A stretch of 64,000 nucleotides of DNA. Origin: an uncultured Elusimicrobiales bacterium (lineage in GTDB: Bacteria; Elusimicrobiota; Elusimicrobia; Elusimicrobiales; Elusimicrobiaceae). The notes below the pieces were generated by a model. The model was not told the origin of the DNA. It saw only the letters and a program-made list of their open reading frames with translations, and ran no database searches. Of the stretch, positions 59,607 to 64,000 are shown one piece after another; positions within the stretch are counted from its first letter, which is position 1; the number at the start of each line of letters is the position of its first letter. Made by a program: the position numbers and the translations under genes. Location of the stretch: the NCBI GenBank assembly GCA_934662565.1, contig CAKUKI010000003.1, forward strand, positions 248,001 to 312,000. The letters run 5' to 3'.

Positions 59607-60644
59607 TTATTGTACCTTTTTTACGGCTTGGGCCGCCCCGTTTAGGCGGCGTGCCGGCCAGACTAACCAAAGGGTCAAACATAAAATAGCCAGTGCCAGC
59701 GGGATTTGGTAGCGGTCTTTATAGCGGGCCCGTCCGCCGGCGGAAACGGTGGTTTTGTCTAAATCTTTTAAGTTTTTTTCCACCTGTGCGGCCACTTGGG
59801 CGGGGGTGGAGTAGTGAATGTACGCCCCACTGGTGGCGCGGGCCAGTTCAATCAGGGCGGTTTCGTCCAATTTGCTGACTACCGTTTTGCCCGATTTGTC
59901 CTTTTTATACTCCAGCACTTTGCCGGAAGCGTCCACCTTGTCCGGTATCAGCTCGCCGTCTTGTGTGCCAATGCCAATGGTAATGACGCGCAAACCGTTT
60001 TTTTGCGCCGCCGTAATGGCTGCTTTTAGCTGTTCTTTTTCGTGGTCTTCGCCGTCCGTCAGTAAAATTAAGGCCTTTTGACCCGAATATTTGGCTAACA
60101 TCCGTGCGGCTAATTCCACCGGTTTGGCCAGTGCCGTGCCGGCTACGGGCAACATATCCGCCCGCAGGGAAGATATAAAGTATTTCAGGGCGTCTTCGTC
60201 CGTCGTCACCGGACATTGGATAAACGCTTGCGAAGTAAACGCAATAATGCCGATTCTTTCTTCCTTTAAGTTGGAAACCAGCATAGAAAGCATACTTTTA
60301 GCGTTGGCCAAACGGTCTGGGCGCAAGTCACGCGCTTTCATAGAGGAAGATACATCCACCGCTATAACGGTTTGGGCAAATTGCCCTTGGGCTTGGACGA
60401 TTTCCGTCCCCCATTGGGGGCGCGCCAGCGCGGCAAATAAAAAGAAAATTCCGGCAAATAAAAAGCAGGTGTTTACCGTATGGTTGAGGCGGAGCGCATG
60501 CGTTAATTTTTGATACGCGCCCGCACCAAATAAGGCGCTGATAATGCGGTTTTTGCGCGTTTTACCCAGCGCCAGTACCGCGGCCGTTAATGCGGCGGCC
60601 GGTAAAAAGTAAATAAAAAAGATAGGTTTACCGAATAATTCCAT
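59607..60644 (-). CDS. batB: BatB-like VWA-domain membrane protein
   Basis: A 345-residue membrane protein with two N-terminal helices, a von Willebrand factor A domain with the MIDAS motif DVSSSM in VIAVDVSSSMKARDL, LLTDGEDH, and a C-terminal helix. Arrangement as in BatA/BatB. It lies 1 bp after batA. Confidence 0.9.
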   Translation of the reverse strand: MELFGKPIFFIYFLPAAALTAAVLALGKTRKNRIISALFGAGAYQKLTHALRLNHTVNTCFLFAGIFFLFAALARPQWGTEIVQAQGQFAQTVIAVDVSSSMKARDLRPDRLANAKSMLSMLVSNLKEERIGIIAFTSQAFIQCPVTTDEDALKYFISSLRADMLPVAGTALAKPVELAARMLAKYSGQKALILLTDGEDHEKEQLKAAITAAQKNGLRVITIGIGTQDGELIPDKVDASGKVLEYKKDKSGKTVVSKLDETALIELARATSGAYIHYSTPAQVAAQVEKNLKDLDKTTVSAGGRARYKDRYQIPLALAILCLTLWLVWPARRLNGAAQAVKKVQ

Positions 60645-60645
60645 A

Positions 60646-61773
60646 TTAAGGCACCCGAATTAAAATTAATTTTTCCAGCACAATCCCCAACCCCAAACAC
60701 ACTAGCCCCGCCAATACAAAAGGCAAGTAAAAATCACTCTGGCTGGTTTGTATGCTTTGGGTAAATTCCGTTTTTTCCAATTCATTAATGGTATTGTAAA
60801 TTTTGGAAAGTTCCATTTCGTTCTTGGCGCGGTAGAATTTTCCCCCTGTTGCGTTTGCAATTTCCAACAACAGGCTTTCGTCAATTTCTTCTTCATTACT
60901 GGAAAAAATGCCGCTCCCCGGTGGGCTGGCGGTGGCCACGGTATAAACTTTTATGCCGTATGCTTGGGCGGCCTTAGCGGCTAAACGCGGGTCAATGGAG
61001 CCGGCGTTATTGGCGCCGTCCGTCAGCAGGATAATCACTTTGCTTTTGGCTTGGCTGTCTTTTAGGTGGGCGGTTGCCACGCCCAACCCGTCCCCAATAG
61101 CGGTATAGTTCGGGTCAATCATACCCAAATATAACGCGCCTAAAAGCTCCCGTATGGCTTCGTGGTCCAGCGTTAGGGGGGCTTGCAGCATGGCCGCGCG
61201 GGAGAAAATAACCAGCCCAATACGGTCATTAAAGCGTTTTTGCACAAAATTATCGGCCGTGCGGATAGCCGCCGCAAAACGGTTGGGGTAGAAATCTTGC
61301 CGCTGCATAGAGGCGGAAACGTCCATTAATAAAATAATATCAATCCCTTCCGTCGGCGGTAGAATCGTGCGGTCCACGGATACGGGGCGCGCCAGCGCCA
61401 CCACAAACAGGGCCAGCGCCGCGGCATATAATAAGTTGGGGAGCCATTGGGTCAGTACCGCGCGCATGTTTTTTTGCCCAACCATTATACCGGCGCGGGA
61501 ATACACAATGCGCGGGGTAAAGGCCTGTTTCCAGAGGGTTTTGGCAATCAGCAAGCCGGCCGGCAATATAATTAACAAAAGCGCCCACGGGTTTACAAAA
61601 TCCGCCATGCCCTTAAAAACGCGCTGGAAAAACAAGGCAATCAAAAAGAACCCCGTACACCCAGCCACCCCAGCTAGCAGGGCCTGAAACCATTTAGCGG
61701 GGGTTTTGATAAATAATGAGCTTAACAATACCGCAATTAATGCGCCGCAAGCAATTAAAAATAAAGTAAGCAT
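60646..61773 (-). CDS. batA: BatA-like VWA-domain membrane protein
   Basis: A 375-residue membrane protein: N-terminal helices, then a VWA domain with MIDAS DVSASM (IILLMDVSASMQRQDF), LLTDGANNAG and a C-terminal helix. Paralogue of batB. Its ATG shares bases with the stop of the upstream gene, so translation is coupled. Confidence 0.9.
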   Translation of the reverse strand: MLTLFLIACGALIAVLLSSLFIKTPAKWFQALLAGVAGCTGFFLIALFFQRVFKGMADFVNPWALLLIILPAGLLIAKTLWKQAFTPRIVYSRAGIMVGQKNMRAVLTQWLPNLLYAAALALFVVALARPVSVDRTILPPTEGIDIILLMDVSASMQRQDFYPNRFAAAIRTADNFVQKRFNDRIGLVIFSRAAMLQAPLTLDHEAIRELLGALYLGMIDPNYTAIGDGLGVATAHLKDSQAKSKVIILLTDGANNAGSIDPRLAAKAAQAYGIKVYTVATASPPGSGIFSSNEEEIDESLLLEIANATGGKFYRAKNEMELSKIYNTINELEKTEFTQSIQTSQSDFYLPFVLAGLVCLGLGIVLEKLILIRVP

Positions 61774-62756
61774 TATTGGGCCTCCGGTTTGGGGGGAAGT
61801 GTTTTTTGTACCACTTCGCGCACGGTTTGTACGTCCCTGTTGCGGTACTGCTCCGGCGGTACGGCGCGGGCAAATTTTACCAAATCACTGGAGCTTAAAA
61901 ATTGGCGCAGTTGGGGCAGCAGCGGGGTGAGGAGTTCTTGGCGGCTGTTTTTCAAACGGCGCAGCATTTCCACAGAAGTATCGGCCGAGGTATCCAACCC
62001 AAAGCGTTTGAGCAAGTATTCGCGCAGAATATCCGTCAGCGTTAAATAAAAAGTTTTATAGGCTTTGCGTTCCCATAAGCCGCTTTGAATTAACGAATCC
62101 AGTTTAGCCATGGCAATAACGTCACACGGGCGGTTGTCTTGTGGTAAATCTAGGTGCAAGGCCTTGGCTTTTTTGTGCCGTAAATACCACACCGCCAGTG
62201 CCGCCAACAGACCTAGTGCAAGAAAAATAACCAGCCACAACAGCCAGTTCCACGGGGCGCGCGGCTCGCGGATTTCTTTTAATTTTTTATCCTTAAATGT
62301 TTGGGCGGGGGTAATGGCCCAAGTGGTTGCGTCCGTTTGCAAACTTCCCACCGTTTTCCCTTCCCTGTTTTGCAATAGAAAAGTAAGGGGGGTAAAATGG
62401 GCCTCTTTTAAGGTAAACGGCAGTGCTGTTAATGTAAAAGTATAGGTGGCCGGAGAATTTTTCGTTCCCTGTTTGGCGGTAAAGCCAAAGTCTTTGGGTA
62501 AGGAAGTTTCGTCCAGCACAATTTGGTAGTCCGGTGTGAGTGCAAAAGAAAATACTACCTCTTGCGGGGCACCAAAGACCCCTTGTTGGGGCATTTTTTG
62601 GTCCGTAAGGGCAAACTCCACCCCCGCCGGCAGCGGCATGGACGGTGCGGCTGCTTGTTGCGCCGCCTTTTGAGGAGCGCCCCCTTGCGGGGCGGCCGTT
62701 TGGCTCCACCCCGCTACTGCCATAAACAGCAAAACTAAAGTGATATATTTTTTCAT
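61773..62756 (-). CDS. BatD-related/DUF4381-like membrane protein
   Basis: A 327-residue exported protein: signal peptide (1-18), a Gln/Ala/Pro-rich segment, a beta-rich periplasmic domain, one membrane helix (about 192-210) and a cytoplasmic helical domain (DILREYLLKRFGLDTSADTSVEMLRRLK). The topology resembles the unnamed gene between DUF58 and batA in many such operons. I cannot name a family with certainty. Confidence 0.75.
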   Translation of the reverse strand: MKKYITLVLLFMAVAGWSQTAAPQGGAPQKAAQQAAAPSMPLPAGVEFALTDQKMPQQGVFGAPQEVVFSFALTPDYQIVLDETSLPKDFGFTAKQGTKNSPATYTFTLTALPFTLKEAHFTPLTFLLQNREGKTVGSLQTDATTWAITPAQTFKDKKLKEIREPRAPWNWLLWLVIFLALGLLAALAVWYLRHKKAKALHLDLPQDNRPCDVIAMAKLDSLIQSGLWERKAYKTFYLTLTDILREYLLKRFGLDTSADTSVEMLRRLKNSRQELLTPLLPQLRQFLSSSDLVKFARAVPPEQYRNRDVQTVREVVQKTLPPKPEAQ

Positions 62757-62757
62757 G

Positions 62758-63645
62758 CTACCTCTTTAATTGCCGGGTGCGGCGGCGGAAAAACGAAATG
62801 ACAGGGTCGGCCGCCGGCTGGGCGGTGTCCACCGTAATCGGCTCCACTTTTAAGGGGTTAAACAGTTCTTTTAATTTTTCCGTGCGTTGGAGGGCATCTT
62901 CCTGTAAGCGTTTATTCATGTCGGCGGTTAAAGCCAGTGTGCCTTCCTGTCCGGTTTCCGGGTCTACTACCGTGATGCACGCCGCACACGCAGGCAGGCT
63001 GCGCTCTAGCTTATCCGTGACGACTACCGGAATTAAATCAAACTTTTTGGCGGCCAGTTTCAGCGGTTTTTCAAATTGCTCTAGGGGGGATAAATAGTCC
63101 GAAATTAAGACCAAAATCCCTTGCCGGCGCAAGACTTGCACCAGCGTTTTGAGTGCCAGTGCCATATCGGTACCGCGGCTTTGCGGCTCAAAGGCTACCA
63201 GCTCGCGTATTAAGCGCAAAATATGTTTTTTGCCTTTTTTGGGGGGGACGAACAGCTCTATTTTGTCCGAAAATAAAAGCAGGCCCACTTTATCGTTATT
63301 ACTCATGGCGGAAAAGGCAAATAAAGCGGCCAGTTCGGCGGCGGTTTCCTGTTTTAGTTTATCCACCGAGCCAAAACGCTGGGAGGCGGAAACGTCGCAA
63401 GCAATCATTAGGGTCAGTTCGCGGGTTTCGTTGTATTTTTTGATGAATGGGACTCCGGTGCGGGCCGTCACATTCCAATCAATAGCGCGCACGTCATCCC
63501 CCGGTGTATATTCGCGCACTTCGGCAAATTCTATGCCTTGCCCCTTAAATGCGCTTAAATATTCTCCGGCAAAGGTTTCAGAAACCAACTTATTGGTCTG
63601 AATTTCTATTTGGCGTACCTTTTTTAGGATTTCCGCGGTATCCAT
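62758..63645 (-). CDS. DUF58 protein (MoxR-associated VWA-like)
   Basis: A 295-residue DUF58 protein with the family signature GIEFAEVREYTPGDDVRAIDWNVTARTG, a degenerate VWA-like core beginning MIACDVSASQRFGS, and LVLISDYLSPLEQFEKPL. It regularly partners with MoxR AAA ATPases. ATG 63645 is preferred over the GTG at 63660. It is followed after 1 bp by the DUF4381-like gene. Confidence 0.9.
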   Translation of the reverse strand: MDTAEILKKVRQIEIQTNKLVSETFAGEYLSAFKGQGIEFAEVREYTPGDDVRAIDWNVTARTGVPFIKKYNETRELTLMIACDVSASQRFGSVDKLKQETAAELAALFAFSAMSNNDKVGLLLFSDKIELFVPPKKGKKHILRLIRELVAFEPQSRGTDMALALKTLVQVLRRQGILVLISDYLSPLEQFEKPLKLAAKKFDLIPVVVTDKLERSLPACAACITVVDPETGQEGTLALTADMNKRLQEDALQRTEKLKELFNPLKVEPITVDTAQPAADPVISFFRRRTRQLKR

Positions 63646-63663
63646 ACTGCCCCCACGCACCGT

Positions 63664-64000
63664 TTACGGCACGTCTACGGCTTCAAAAATCTGTTTGACG
63701 ATTTGGTCCGCCGTCACATTTTCGGCTTCGGCTTCGTAAGTGAGCAATACGCGGTGGCGCAACACATCTAACCCAATGGCTTTAATGTCTTCCGGCGTGA
63801 CATAGCCACGGCCGTTTAAGAACGCATACGCTTTTGCCGCCTGCGTTAAGAAAATAGTTGCGCGCGGGCTGGCCCCGTAGGCAATAAAAGAGGCCAATTT
63901 TTCAAGCCCCGCCTCTTTGGGTTCGCGGGTGGCAAAAACCAAGTTTACAATATAATTTTTGATTTTTTCGTCCACATATATTCCGTCGGTCACTTGGCGG
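63664..64000 (-). CDS. MoxR-family AAA ATPase (C-terminal part, truncated by window)
   Basis: C-terminal lid of a MoxR ATPase: RQVTDGIYVDEKIKNYIVNLVFATREP, GASPRATIFLTQAAKAYAFLNGRGYVTPEDIKAIGLDVLRHRVLLTYEA. This is the sensor 2/lid part; the Walker motifs lie right of the window. The frame is open to the edge (a GTG at 63993 is internal). It heads or is near the head of the DUF58-bat operon and probably remodels a complex with the VWA proteins. Confidence 0.93.
   Translation of the reverse strand, partial: RQVTDGIYVDEKIKNYIVNLVFATREPKEAGLEKLASFIAYGASPRATIFLTQAAKAYAFLNGRGYVTPEDIKAIGLDVLRHRVLLTYEAEAENVTADQIVKQIFEAVDVP

Noticed and set aside
1..64000. CRISPR array, prophage, integrase or insertion sequence
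   Set aside because: I found no regularly spaced direct repeats with unique spacers, no transposase or integrase motifs and no phage structural genes in any frame I read.

Overview
The window reads as a chromosomal segment of a Gram-negative, probably gut-dwelling anaerobe. My best guess is the phylum Elusimicrobiota. The basis is several short type IV pilin-like proteins with near-identical KGFTLIELLVVVLIIGILA N-termini and Cys-rich tails, an MCE/Mla lipid-transport module, lipoproteins with clear lipoboxes, a fused IspDF, and a complete moxR-DUF58-bat cluster. This placement is inference; no rRNA or marker tree was available. Almost all of the sequence is intact housekeeping DNA. I see no phage, transposase, CRISPR array or obvious pseudogene.

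Layout: 1-8.9 kb (+) holds mlaF (cut at the left edge), an mlaD-like MCE gene, radA, a PIN/TRAM gene, ispDF, a lipoprotein, cysS and add. 8.9-9.3 kb is a gene-free block of two structured repeats and a long hairpin, followed by a ClC channel (-). 10.8-14.6 kb (+) holds marC, a thioredoxin/CcdA-like fusion and three pilin-like genes. 14.6-16.4 kb has degenerate tandem repeats, a lipoprotein (-) and tRNA-Glu/tRNA-Lys (-). 16.7-20.9 kb (+) has ridA, malQ, a sugar nucleotidyltransferase and an orphan secreted protein. 21.8-26.1 kb (+) has tRNA-Ser, a radical SAM gene, a CBM48-like gene, tsaE-tsaB-rimI and a TPR gene. 26.2-31.2 kb (-) has thiamine pyrophosphokinase, an SSS symporter and two YfcC-type carriers. 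31.4-36.1 kb has rsmI, tsaC, a histidine kinase, a DAACS symporter (-), an RNase H and the RNase P RNA. 36.2-46.0 kb has gdhA (-), a DtxR-like regulator and a long operon ileS-lspA-TPR-P-type ATPase-queF-two envelope genes. 46.0-53.6 kb has HU, gpsA, plsY, a trypsin-like protease, hflX, a pilin, miaA, a PilZ gene and miaB. 53.7-64 kb (-) is one continuous run: moxR, DUF58, a BatD-like gene, batA-batE, gmhA, rpiB, pgi.

Together the genes cover tRNA modification (tsaB, tsaE, tsaC for t6A; miaA, miaB for ms2i6A; queF for queuosine), envelope building (Mla, LspA, PlsY/GpsA, Bat) and pili (four pilin-like proteins, one set beside a predicted disulfide-relay protein). Two observations deserve most attention. 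First, at least eight transcription-unit-leading genes have a -10 hexamer only 6-8 nt before the ATG and no Shine-Dalgarno, which suggests leaderless mRNAs. Second, two hairpin repeats in the 8.9-9.3 kb gap share a loop and bulge but differ in stem sequence with every pair preserved.
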